DNA of 64,000 nt, from assembly GCA_026398615.1 (NCBI GenBank), contig JAPLSN010000042.1, positions 62,001 through 126,000 on the forward strand, in the 5' to 3' direction. Origin of the DNA: Spirochaetota bacterium (GTDB taxonomy: Bacteria > Spirochaetota > Spirochaetia > Treponematales > UBA12059). Below the pieces are notes generated by a model. The model was not told where the DNA came from, did no database searches, and worked only from the letters and a program-made list of their open reading frames with translations. Made by a program: the position numbers and the translations under genes. Positions 25,607 to 33,149 of this stretch are shown piece by piece (the stretch's first letter is position 1; the number at the start of each line of letters is the position of its first letter).

Positions 25607-26728
25607 TCAGGCGAACTTGTCGTAGAAGATATCCCTGGGGTCGATGCCGTTCTTCGTCATGACCTTGATGCAGGCATCGATCATGCCGGGGCTTCCGCAG
25701 AGATATCCTTCGCGCGGTTTTCCGGCACTTATCTTCGCGCTGAGATGGCTGTCGAGCACGTTCGTGATGAGCCCGATCTCGCCGTTCCATCCTTCCTCAG
25801 GTTTCGGCTCCGAGAGCGCCGGGACGAAATGGAAGCGGGGCCATTCCTTTTCGAGCTTCCTGAGCTCGTCGAGGTAGAACATGTCCCGCGTGCTCCTCGC
25901 GCCGAAGAAGAACCAGATTTCCTTCCCGGGAAACGAATCCCTGGCGCGCATGTCGTTGAACATGCTCTTGAATGGAGCCATGCCGGATCCCCCCGCGACG
26001 CATACCATCGTGGAGGGCGTGTCGTGGACCTGGAAATCTCCGAACGGCCCTATGAGCTGCACGACGTCGCCGGTCTTCATGAACTTGTGCACCCAGGTCG
26101 TGGCGATCCCGCCGGGTACCAGCCTGACCAGCAGCTCGACGTTCCCGGGATCCCCGGGAACGGAAGACATCGAATACGCGCGTTGCACGCTTTCTGTGAT
26201 GTCGCCATATTTCGGCACGGCCAGCTGTACGTACTGCCCCGGCATGAAGTCGATCGACGACGGGTTCCTGAGGTCGAAACGGACTTCCTTGATGTCGTAG
26301 GTGAGGTCGCGCACGCGCCCGACCGAGGCTTCGAAGCGCTTTATCGAGAACAGCGATTCCGGGATCTCGATCTCGATATCCTTCTTGACCTTGATCTGGC
26401 AGGCGAGGCGGATCTTCCGGCTCACTTCCTCCGCCGAGATGTAGGGCGTTTCGGTCGGGAGGTAGGGGCCGACGTCGCTTGTGACGACGCACTTGCATGC
26501 GCCGCACGAACCGCGGCCGCCGCACGCGGACGGCAGGAAAATCTCCTCGCCCGCGAGCGTTCCCAGGAGGGGGGAGCCGCCGCGGACCGGCAGTTTCTTC
26601 TTTCCCCCGTTGATCGTCACGTTTACCGTGCCGTAATCGTTCAGCTTCCCGTCCAGCAGCGAGATGACGAGCGCGAGGAAGGCGGAGAAGCCGGCTGTGG
26701 CCAGGGGGCCGACCAGGATGGGATGCAT
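25607..26728 (-). CDS. nqrF: Na+-translocating NADH:quinone reductase subunit F (NqrF)
   Basis: 373 aa. It is the NADH-oxidising entry subunit. An N-terminal membrane helix (ILVGPLATAGFSAFLALVIS) is followed by a plant-type 2Fe-2S ferredoxin domain (Cys69, 75, 78, 110; CGGRGSCGACKC), then an FAD/NAD(P)H reductase module with RAYSMSSVPG (FAD), VCVAGGSGMAPFKSM (NADH) and GYLCGSPGMIDACI. This fusion is specific to NQR, not RNF. It is the last gene of nqrBCDEF on the minus strand. No nqrA lies nearby. Confidence 0.93.
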   Translation of the reverse strand: MHPILVGPLATAGFSAFLALVISLLDGKLNDYGTVNVTINGGKKKLPVRGGSPLLGTLAGEEIFLPSACGGRGSCGACKCVVTSDVGPYLPTETPYISAEEVSRKIRLACQIKVKKDIEIEIPESLFSIKRFEASVGRVRDLTYDIKEVRFDLRNPSSIDFMPGQYVQLAVPKYGDITESVQRAYSMSSVPGDPGNVELLVRLVPGGIATTWVHKFMKTGDVVQLIGPFGDFQVHDTPSTMVCVAGGSGMAPFKSMFNDMRARDSFPGKEIWFFFGARSTRDMFYLDELRKLEKEWPRFHFVPALSEPKPEEGWNGEIGLITNVLDSHLSAKISAGKPREGYLCGSPGMIDACIKVMTKNGIDPRDIFYDKFA

Positions 26729-26738
26729 CGCTGACCCC

Positions 26739-27338
26739 TTACTGGACGGCGATCATGCCGGAAAAGCCGATGAAGGCCATGGCCATGAACCCGATGACGA
26801 TGAGCGTGATACCGGTCCCCTTGAGTCCCGCGGGCACCGGGTTGTTCTCGATGCGCTTGCGGATGGCTGCGAGGAGCATGATCGCGAGCCACCAGCCGGC
26901 GCCGGCGCCGAAACCGAAGGCAACGGCCTGCAGGAAGCCGTAATTGCGGATCTGCATGAAAAGCACCGCGCCGAGCACCGCGCAGTTCACTGTGATGAGC
27001 GGAAGGAAGATGCCCAGCGACAGGTAGAGCGAGGGGGAATACCGGTCGATGACCATCTCGAGCATCTGGACGACTGCGGCGATGACGATGATGAAGATGA
27101 TGAAGGAGAGGTACTCGATCCCGAGCGGGATGACCAGGTACTGCAGCACCGTCCAGCATATGGCGCAGCAGATGCCGATGACGAGTGTAACGGCGAGCCC
27201 CAGGCCGAAGGAGCTTTTCCATTCCTTGGAGATCGCGATGAACGAGCAGGTTCCGAGGAAATTCGACAGGAGGATGTTGCTCGTCAGGATCGAGGCGAAG
27301 AACAGGACGATCGGGTTGATGTCCGAAAACGCGGGCAC
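26739..27338 (-). CDS. nqrE: NQR membrane subunit E
   Basis: 199 aa with six membrane helices and a GTG start preceded by AAGGAGG. It belongs to the NqrE/RnfA family: LTSNILLSNFLGTCSFIAIS contains one of the cysteines that bind the intramembrane iron centre with NqrD, and VNCAVLGAVLFMQIRNYG holds the second. It lies 10 bp after nqrD and 10 bp before nqrF. The NqrE rather than RnfA name follows from the NqrF neighbour. Confidence 0.9.
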   Translation of the reverse strand: MPAFSDINPIVLFFASILTSNILLSNFLGTCSFIAISKEWKSSFGLGLAVTLVIGICCAICWTVLQYLVIPLGIEYLSFIIFIIVIAAVVQMLEMVIDRYSPSLYLSLGIFLPLITVNCAVLGAVLFMQIRNYGFLQAVAFGFGAGAGWWLAIMLLAAIRKRIENNPVPAGLKGTGITLIVIGFMAMAFIGFSGMIAVQ

Positions 27339-27348
27339 TGGATCCTCC

Positions 27349-27987
27349 TTATCGTGCGGCCGAGGGGGCTTGCCGCGGCTGCTTCCAAGCGGCCTTGCGT
27401 ATACCCAGGGACTTGGCCCACCAGGCGACGAGGGCGACCAGGAAGAACGCGCTGGGCGGCATGATCATGATGGTCATCGGAACGAAATTCGCGGGGGCGA
27501 CGCGGAGACCGAGCAGGGTCCCGAAGCCGAGGAGCTCCCGGACCACGGCGATCCCGACGAGTATGGCCGTGTATCCGAGTCCGTTGGCCAGGCCGTCGAT
27601 GAAGGACGCGACCGGCTTGTTGGCGGCAGCAAAGGCTTCGGCGCGCCCCATGAGGATGCAGTTGGTGATGATGAGCCCGACGTAGGGACCCAGTTGCTTC
27701 GAGGCTTCCGGCAGGTATGCCCTGAGGATGATGTCGACGATGATGACGTAGAACGAGATGACGAGCACCTGCATGATCATCCGCACCTTGCGCGGGATGA
27801 AATCCTTCATCAGCGAGAGGTTCCAGCTCGCGAAAGCCGTCGAGAAGGTCACGCCCATCGTCATGATGAAGGTATTGCGGAGCGAATTGGTGACGGCGAG
27901 GGTGGAGCAGATCCCGAGCACCTGGAAGAGGATCGGGTTGTTTGACCACAGGCCGTCCCTGATGATCGTCGAGTACTTGCCGCTCAT
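27349..27987 (-). CDS. nqrD: NQR membrane subunit D
   Basis: 212 aa with six membrane helices. It belongs to the NqrD/RnfE family: GLWSNNPILFQVLGICSTLA with the conserved Cys, and GLIITNCILMGRAEAFA with the second. Together with NqrE it holds the iron centre and the ion path. The start overlaps the nqrC stop by ATGA. The C-terminal 15 residues are basic and poorly conserved. Confidence 0.9.
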   Translation of the reverse strand: MSGKYSTIIRDGLWSNNPILFQVLGICSTLAVTNSLRNTFIMTMGVTFSTAFASWNLSLMKDFIPRKVRMIMQVLVISFYVIIVDIILRAYLPEASKQLGPYVGLIITNCILMGRAEAFAAANKPVASFIDGLANGLGYTAILVGIAVVRELLGFGTLLGLRVAPANFVPMTIMIMPPSAFFLVALVAWWAKSLGIRKAAWKQPRQAPSAAR

Positions 27988-28604
27988 TGGACGCCTCCCG
28001 GGAGTTTCCTGAGCTTCGCGATGCCGGAGTTGACGATGGCTTCCATGGCCTGGCTCGTCCTGCTTGCGCCGGTGATGCCGTCCAGCCTGGAATTTTCCGG
28101 GTCGGCGTCGCCGGTCCCCGCAGCCTCGGCCCCGGATGTGATAGATATTCCCTCAGGTCCGATGAGTTCACCGCGGAATTGCCGCTTGAACCATTGCTCA
28201 TCGATGCGGCCCCCGAGTCCGGGAGTTTCGTTCTGGCTCAGAACCTGTATGCCGTCGAGCCGGCTGGAATCCATGTCCATCGCCAGCATGATCTCGATGG
28301 TGCCCCAGAGGCCGGGGCCGGATACGAGCGCCGCGAGATGCCTTTCGCCATCGATGGCGGTCGAATAATATCGGTCGCTGCCTTCGCCCGAAACCGAAAG
28401 CCGCTCCGCATAGATGGTTTCGGCGTCCGTCCGGGCGGCATAGCCGATTCCCAGGGCGTCGAGCACGGCGCTCTGGGCGGCGAATCGCCGATTGGCTTCG
28501 ACACGGTCCTTGGTGAGTTCATTCGCGACCGCGAGCAGGGCCACGAAGAATGCGCAGACAAAAAAGGTGAACAGCACGACGTAGACCGTGGAATCCCTTT
28601 TCAT
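27984..28604 (-). CDS. nqrC: NQR subunit C, covalent-FMN protein
   Basis: 206 aa; the ORF track hides it in a longer out-of-gene ORF. One N-terminal membrane helix (VYVVLFTFFVCAFFVALLAV) anchors a periplasmic FMN-binding domain. The flavinylation motif recognised by ApbE is DGITGASRT near residue 175, with Ser181 in place of the usual Thr. The start at 28604 overlaps the nqrB stop by ATGA. The length is between RnfG and full NqrC. Confidence 0.9.
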   Translation of the reverse strand: MKRDSTVYVVLFTFFVCAFFVALLAVANELTKDRVEANRRFAAQSAVLDALGIGYAARTDAETIYAERLSVSGEGSDRYYSTAIDGERHLAALVSGPGLWGTIEIMLAMDMDSSRLDGIQVLSQNETPGLGGRIDEQWFKRQFRGELIGPEGISITSGAEAAGTGDADPENSRLDGITGASRTSQAMEAIVNSGIAKLRKLPGGVQ

Positions 28605-29536
28605 TTCGCCGCCTCCCCGGCCGGTTTCGCGGCGGCCCTTTTCGGTCCGACCAGTTCGTCGATCAGGCTTGCGAAGGTGTTGCCGATGAAAACCGCGAAG
28701 CTCGTGCCCTCGGGGAAGACGCTGAAGGTCCGGATGACGATCGCGCAGATTCCGATGAGGGTTCCGTACACGAACTGGGCCGCTTTCTTCTTCGGTGCGC
28801 TGACCGGGTCGGTTCCCATGAACACGGCCACGAAGAGGAAACTGCCGGAGAGGAGGCTTTCGACGGGGAGGGCTCCGGGAATCCCGGCCAGCCTGAGCGC
28901 GAGCGCGAGAAGCGATCCGGCCGCCAGCTCGGAGAGGATGATGCGCCAGCTCGCGGTTTTGCTCGCCACGAGGTAGATACCGGCGGCAAGGATGAGAAGA
29001 ACCGGGCTTTCGCCGATGGCTCCCGTGCGCAGTCCGAGGAGCAAGTCGGGGATGCTGGTCTGTCCTCCGGAACGCAGGATGCCAAGCGGGGTGGCGCCGG
29101 AATACGCGTCGAGCCTGCCGAAAAGGCTCCCGGCCGCCGTCCCGAAGGTTCCGAAGGGAACATAGGAACGGTTGAGGATCGTCGCGAAGGAGATGTAGAC
29201 GAACAGGCGCCCGGCGATCGCGGGGTTGAAGACGTTCCGTCCGAATCCCCCGAACACGGCCTTGGCCATGAAGACCCCGAACGCGGATCCGATCGCGACG
29301 ATCCACAGGGGGGCGGCCGGCGGCAGGGAGAGGGCGAAGAGCGCCGAGGTGACGAGGACGGCCTCGCTGACTTTTCCGGAACGTTTTCGCTCGAACAGCC
29401 ACTCGACCAGGATCCCGACGGCGAAGGAAACGACGACGACGAACAGCGCGCGCAAACCGTACATCCACAGCGACATGAGGAATATCGGGGCGATCGCGAT
29501 CAGGACACGTCGCATCATCGCTTGTTTCTGGAACAC
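28601..29536 (-). CDS. nqrB: NQR membrane subunit B (short, RnfD-sized)
   Basis: 311 aa with a GTG start and AAGGAG 7 nt upstream. It is a multi-helix membrane protein of the NqrB/RnfD family carrying the covalent-FMN site DAYSGATPLG near residue 150, and NVFNPAIAGRLFVYIS. Vibrio-type NqrB is about 410 aa and has an N-terminal quinone-side extension; here the protein starts almost directly with a helix, so it is RnfD-sized. It is the first gene of the cluster, with no nqrA before it. A perfect palindrome lies in its upstream gap. Confidence 0.88.
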   Translation of the reverse strand: MFQKQAMMRRVLIAIAPIFLMSLWMYGLRALFVVVVSFAVGILVEWLFERKRSGKVSEAVLVTSALFALSLPPAAPLWIVAIGSAFGVFMAKAVFGGFGRNVFNPAIAGRLFVYISFATILNRSYVPFGTFGTAAGSLFGRLDAYSGATPLGILRSGGQTSIPDLLLGLRTGAIGESPVLLILAAGIYLVASKTASWRIILSELAAGSLLALALRLAGIPGALPVESLLSGSFLFVAVFMGTDPVSAPKKKAAQFVYGTLIGICAIVIRTFSVFPEGTSFAVFIGNTFASLIDELVGPKRAAAKPAGEAAK

Positions 29537-29565
29537 CGCATACTCCTTGCTGATCCGGTTTTACG

Positions 29566-29584
29566 GCCGGATCCCGGATCCGGC
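29566..29584. repeat. perfect 19-nt palindrome upstream of nqrB
   Basis: GCCGGATCC-C-GGATCCGGC lies between the radical SAM stop and the nqrB start. No T-tract follows on the minus strand (it reads CGTAAAACC). It may be an operator for the nqr operon or a weak hairpin at the end of the radical SAM transcript. Confidence 0.45.
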
Positions 29585-29614
29585 ACGAGCGTTGATCCTA
29601 CCTGAAAGCGAAGG

Positions 29615-30709
29615 TCAATGCAAATCGTTTCCCGTATCCGGCGGCCACCCGGCGACGAGGCAGAAATCGGGGCCCGAATCGTTGCGGCGGCGAAGATGCA
29701 TGGGGCCGCCCGAGCAATCGGACCAGTGCCGGCAGGCTGCGCACGGACCGCGCTTCAGCTGAGTCCGTTCGCGGAAGGCGGAGAATTCCCGTTCCCAAAC
29801 GGTACGAAGGCTCTCGAGCCGGATGTCGCCTTCGATGAAATCGTCGGCGTTGTTGGAGCAGCCGGAGATCCGGCCGTCCGAGAGCACTGACGCGATGTTG
29901 ATGCCCGAACGGCAGAAAAAGGGTTCGCGCCGGACACGCAGGTCGAGATCGAAGGGAAGGAACAATTCGCAGGAATAGGAGAGATTCAAGCCCTTTTTCG
30001 CGAACCGCGGGCGGGCGTCCCGGATAAAATCGAGCATGTCCCGTGTTTGACCGATTGAAAGGCACAACTCCGGCTCGGCGGCGGCTCGGCCCTTGGGAAA
30101 TATCCGGAACATGCGCCAGCTTTTCACGCCGAGACTCGCGAGGAGCTCGCCGGTTTCCTCGAGACGGTCCACGTTTGCGGGAAAGACGCAGGTAACGGCG
30201 TCATGGACGGGGATGGAAGACCCTGCGACCAGTCGGAGGGCCTTGATCGCGCGACGCCAGGAATCGGGATGGCGCCGCAATGCCGTGTGGGGGATTTCAG
30301 GTCCGTCCAAGGAAATCGTGATGCTGTAGAGGCCGACGGATTCAAGTCCAGCGATAACCCTTTCGTCAAGGGAGAACCCGTTCGTCACCATGCCCGCCCG
30401 CATGCCAAGCGACTTGATGTGCCCAAGCAGGGGGAAAAGCCCTTCGAACACCAGCGGTTCGCCCCCGGAGATGACGAAGACGACCCCGGGGCCGAAATCG
30501 TGCCGGACGTCATCGACGACCGTGATCCATTCGGCTGCCGACAATTCACCATCCGGACGCTTCGATGAACAATCCGACCCGCAATGCCGGCAGGACAGGT
30601 TGCATCGTTTCGTCACTTCGAGGAAGAGATAGCGAAGCTCCCGTTCGCGCCGTTCTCCGCTTACGTATGCACGCCAGAAAGCGCGCCTTAAGACGAGGTC
30701 CGGCCGCAT
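29615..30709 (-). CDS. radical SAM/SPASM protein of a lipoprotein-linked pair
   Basis: 364 aa from ATG 30709; the track start is 47 codons too early. The radical SAM 4Fe-4S motif is Cys36-x3-Cys40-x2-Cys43 (TKRCNLSCRHCGSDC), with the SAM glycine segment VISGGEPLVFEGLF. The C-terminal SPASM domain has CRSGINIASVLSDGRISGCSN and CAACRHWSDCSGGP, binding extra 4Fe-4S clusters as in peptide-modifying enzymes (anSME, PqqE). It starts 26 bp after a 65-aa lipoprotein gene on the same strand. As I recall, NCBI models describe such an rSAM/lipoprotein system in gut anaerobes including treponemes; the reaction is unknown. Confidence 0.85.
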   Translation of the reverse strand: MRPDLVLRRAFWRAYVSGERRERELRYLFLEVTKRCNLSCRHCGSDCSSKRPDGELSAAEWITVVDDVRHDFGPGVVFVISGGEPLVFEGLFPLLGHIKSLGMRAGMVTNGFSLDERVIAGLESVGLYSITISLDGPEIPHTALRRHPDSWRRAIKALRLVAGSSIPVHDAVTCVFPANVDRLEETGELLASLGVKSWRMFRIFPKGRAAAEPELCLSIGQTRDMLDFIRDARPRFAKKGLNLSYSCELFLPFDLDLRVRREPFFCRSGINIASVLSDGRISGCSNNADDFIEGDIRLESLRTVWEREFSAFRERTQLKRGPCAACRHWSDCSGGPMHLRRRNDSGPDFCLVAGWPPDTGNDLH

Positions 30710-30735
30710 GGCGGGATGCCGATCCGGGTACGACC

Positions 30736-30933
30736 CTAATCGGTCACCGATCCCGGTTCGACGGTCTTCACGCTGTCCGGAGCGGTTTGCCTGGCGTCCG
30801 TCGGAGGGGTATACCTGCCGTCCTGGTAGTACACGGGCGGGCCGTAACAAGCCGCGATCAACGCCGTAAGGCTGCCGGTGGCGATGAGCCTGAAAAGATA
30901 CTTCAACGCCAACTTTCCTGTAAGTCGCTTCAT
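30736..30933 (-). CDS. tiny lipoprotein paired with the radical SAM/SPASM enzyme
   Basis: 65 aa from ATG 30933. The signal sequence ends in the lipobox LIAAC (lipid-modified Cys29), followed by YGPPVYYQDGRY and a 25-residue polar tail rich in Thr, Pro and Asp. The mature part is only 37 residues. The ORF-track start lies 85 codons upstream and is not real: a promoter with its -10 box 7 nt before ATG 30933 supports this start. It lies immediately upstream of the SPASM enzyme and is its likely substrate or partner by position and by analogy to known rSAM-lipoprotein pairs. Confidence 0.75.
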   Translation of the reverse strand: MKRLTGKLALKYLFRLIATGSLTALIAACYGPPVYYQDGRYTPPTDARQTAPDSVKTVEPGSVTD

Positions 30934-30940
30934 GGATTTG

Positions 30941-30969
30941 ATTCTAATGGAGGGACGCGGACGATTCAA
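30941..30969 (-). promoter_or_regulatory. leaderless-type promoter of the lipoprotein-rSAM pair
   Basis: On the minus strand: TTGAAT, 17 bp, TAGAAT, then 7 nt to ATG 30933. No Shine-Dalgarno. It is divergent from the promoter at 31041. Confidence 0.6.
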
Positions 30970-31040
30970 GCGAATCCGGATCAAACAGCAGGCATCAATC
31001 CGGATCATGCCTTTCGACCGGTTCCGTATCGCCTCTCGCC

Positions 31041-31069
31041 TTGCCATTCCCCGCTCGCCGGGGTAGTAT
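31041..31069 (+). promoter_or_regulatory. leaderless-type promoter of the zinc-ribbon/murI/rsgA/mutS2 operon
   Basis: TTGCCA, 17 bp, TAGTAT, then 6 nt to ATG 31076. No Shine-Dalgarno. Confidence 0.6.
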
Positions 31070-31075
31070 CCGCTC

Positions 31076-31369
31076 ATGTGCCTAGCCTGCGGAACGCCAT
31101 TTCCTTCGAGGGACGAACGGGGATTCAGGTCCCTGTGTCCCGATTGCGGACGGGAACTCCACACCTGCAAGAATTGTGCCTTCTTCAAGCCCGGTGTCCA
31201 CTACGATTGCGCCGAAACCGTCCAGGATCCCGTCTTCGACAAGGAGAAAGCGAACCTGTGCGAGTGGTGGAGGCCGGGAAATCCCAAGGGAGTTCCCGGT
31301 GGATCTCCCGGAACCGAAAAACGCGCCGAAGCGTCCGCCAAGGCCAAGTTCGACGAATTGTTCAAATGA
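31076..31369 (+). CDS. small zinc-ribbon protein
   Basis: 97 aa. It has two CxxC-type knuckles, MCLACG and LCPDCGREL, then CKNCAFFKPGVHYDCAE and a further Cys near the CEWW motif, suggesting one or two zinc sites. The C-terminal 30 residues are charged and low-complexity. The family is conserved-looking (zinc-ribbon next to a CxxC/FFKPG motif), but I know no function for it. Its stop overlaps the murI start by ATGA, and it is the first gene of a four-gene coupled operon. Confidence 0.8.
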   Translation: MCLACGTPFPSRDERGFRSLCPDCGRELHTCKNCAFFKPGVHYDCAETVQDPVFDKEKANLCEWWRPGNPKGVPGGSPGTEKRAEASAKAKFDELFK

Positions 31370-32184
31370 GCTGCAGACCCGTATTCATTTTCGATTCCGG
31401 TGCAGGGGGCTTGCCGTACCTGGATTCGATCCGCTCCCTGCTTCCCCATGAAGTCTTCGTGTACCTCTCCGACCGGGCCGGATTTCCCTACGGCACGAAA
31501 ACCCGCGAAGAGGTGGAAGTTATCGTCAGGGATCGCATGAACCGCATGATCGCCCGCTTCGACCCGAAGATCGTCGTCATCGCGTGCAACACGGCTTCCC
31601 AGGCCGCCCTCGACGCGGTGCGCCGCGACCATCCCGAGCGGCCCATCGTCGGGACGGTTCCGGCGGTAAAACCCGCGGCCGCGCGCACGAAGAGCGGAAC
31701 GATCGCGGTTCTCGCGACGAAACGGGCAGCCGTGGATCCCTACCTGACGGAACTCATCGCCAAATTCGCGCCCGGGGTGAATGTGCTCCGCATCGGGGCG
31801 CAGGATCTCGTCACGTTCGTGGAACGGCGCCTCTTTCTCGCCGACGAGCGGGAACGCCTCGATGCGTGCCGGTCGGCGATCGCGGAGGCAGTCGATGGCG
31901 GCGCGGACCAGATAGTGCTTGCCTGCACGCATTTCCTGCATATTGCCGGGGATATCGCGCGTGCCGCGGGGCCGGGCATCGCCATCGTGGATTCCCGGGA
32001 GGGCGTAGCCAGGCGGACCGCGTGGCTCGTCGATTCACTCGGGCGCGCCGCGGCCGGGGCAGAACGGGATCCGGACGGTTTCTGGGTCACCGGCGAACCG
32101 CCCTACGAACCCAGCCATCGCCAGTACGCCGCGAAGTTCGGCCTCGAGTTCATGGGTTCCATCGACGGGATTCCCTCTCCGTGA
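31366..32184 (+). CDS. murI: glutamate racemase
   Basis: 272 aa; the real start is ATG 31366 (ATGA overlap), not the 267-codon-earlier track start. It makes D-glutamate for peptidoglycan. The two catalytic cysteines are visible in VVIACNTASQAALDAV and VLACTHFLHI. Other family motifs are FDSGAGGLPYL, SDRAGFPYGTKTREEV and GTVPAVKPAA. The stop overlaps the rsgA GTG start by GTGA. Confidence 0.95.
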   Translation: MSCRPVFIFDSGAGGLPYLDSIRSLLPHEVFVYLSDRAGFPYGTKTREEVEVIVRDRMNRMIARFDPKIVVIACNTASQAALDAVRRDHPERPIVGTVPAVKPAAARTKSGTIAVLATKRAAVDPYLTELIAKFAPGVNVLRIGAQDLVTFVERRLFLADERERLDACRSAIAEAVDGGADQIVLACTHFLHIAGDIARAAGPGIAIVDSREGVARRTAWLVDSLGRAAAGAERDPDGFWVTGEPPYEPSHRQYAAKFGLEFMGSIDGIPSP

Positions 32185-33149
32185 GGGGGCTCGTCGTTTC
32201 CGGGTCCAACAACCATTTTCTCGTGGACCCGGGTTCAGGCAGCCTGGTGCGCTGCGGGATCAAGGGCAAGCAGCTCGCGGCGCTCCAGGGCTGGTACAAT
32301 TCCCTTGCGCCGGGCGATATGGTGGAATTCGAGGAGGATGCGCACGATCCCGCCAAGGGGCTCGTTTCAGCCCTCGTTCCGCGTAGGAACGTATTCCGGC
32401 GCTTCAACGAGAAGGGGAAATCCGACCAGGCGATCGCCGCGAATCTCGACGCCATCGCCTGCGTCACGAGCCCCGCGATGCCCCCGTTCCGGCCACGGTT
32501 CATCGACCGGGTTTCCATCGTGGCGGAGCGCGACGGGATACCCCTTCTCATCGTGATGAACAAGGCCGATCTCGGGATCGACGATGCTGTCCGCGCGAGG
32601 CTGGTCGGCTACGGACGGATCGGGTACAAGGTGATGGAATGTTCAGTTGTGACCGGCGAGGGCATCGGGGAGCTCCGTGGCGCGATATTCGGGAAGACGA
32701 TCGCGTTCGTCGGCCAGTCCGGCGTCGGGAAATCGTCACTCCTCAACCTCATCGAGGACGGTTTGGCCAGACGAGTCGGCGAAGTTTCCCAAAAGTACCG
32801 CCGCGGACGGCATACGACCACGGGATCGGCGCTCGCCGCGCTGGCGGACGGAGTGACGAAGGTGGTCGATACGCCCGGGTTCAGGAGGCTGGCCATAAGG
32901 GGCATCGGGCCGGAGTCTCTCGCGTCCTGCTTTCCCGAGATGCGCCCCCTTGTCGGCGCCTGCCCCTTCGGATACAGGTGCCGCCATCTCGACGAGAACG
33001 GCTGCGCGGTGACGGCCGCGGTAGAGGACAAGGCAATAGACGGCGATCGATACGAAAGTTACGTGCGCGTCCGCGCCGAGCTCGAGGAGACGGTCGAATA
33101 CGCGCGCAAGCGGGGGCGCCCCCTCAGGATTTACGACGATCATGAATGA
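32181..33149 (+). CDS. rsgA: ribosome small-subunit-dependent GTPase RsgA
   Basis: 322 aa from GTG 32181. It is a late 30S assembly factor. The GTPase is circularly permuted: MNKADL (G4) comes before GQSGVGKSSLLNLI (G1) and VDTPGF (G3). An N-terminal OB domain and a C-terminal zinc motif (CPFGYRCRHLDENGC) frame it. The first ORF-track codons belong to murI. It overlaps mutS2 by 8 nt (ATGAATGA). Confidence 0.95.
   Translation: MRGLVVSGSNNHFLVDPGSGSLVRCGIKGKQLAALQGWYNSLAPGDMVEFEEDAHDPAKGLVSALVPRRNVFRRFNEKGKSDQAIAANLDAIACVTSPAMPPFRPRFIDRVSIVAERDGIPLLIVMNKADLGIDDAVRARLVGYGRIGYKVMECSVVTGEGIGELRGAIFGKTIAFVGQSGVGKSSLLNLIEDGLARRVGEVSQKYRRGRHTTTGSALAALADGVTKVVDTPGFRRLAIRGIGPESLASCFPEMRPLVGACPFGYRCRHLDENGCAVTAAVEDKAIDGDRYESYVRVRAELEETVEYARKRGRPLRIYDDHE

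Noticed and set aside
25607-29536. RNF complex instead of NQR
   Set aside because: The ferredoxin-FAD-NADH fusion is NqrF; RnfB and RnfC are absent. The cluster is called NQR-type with reservations given in the findings.
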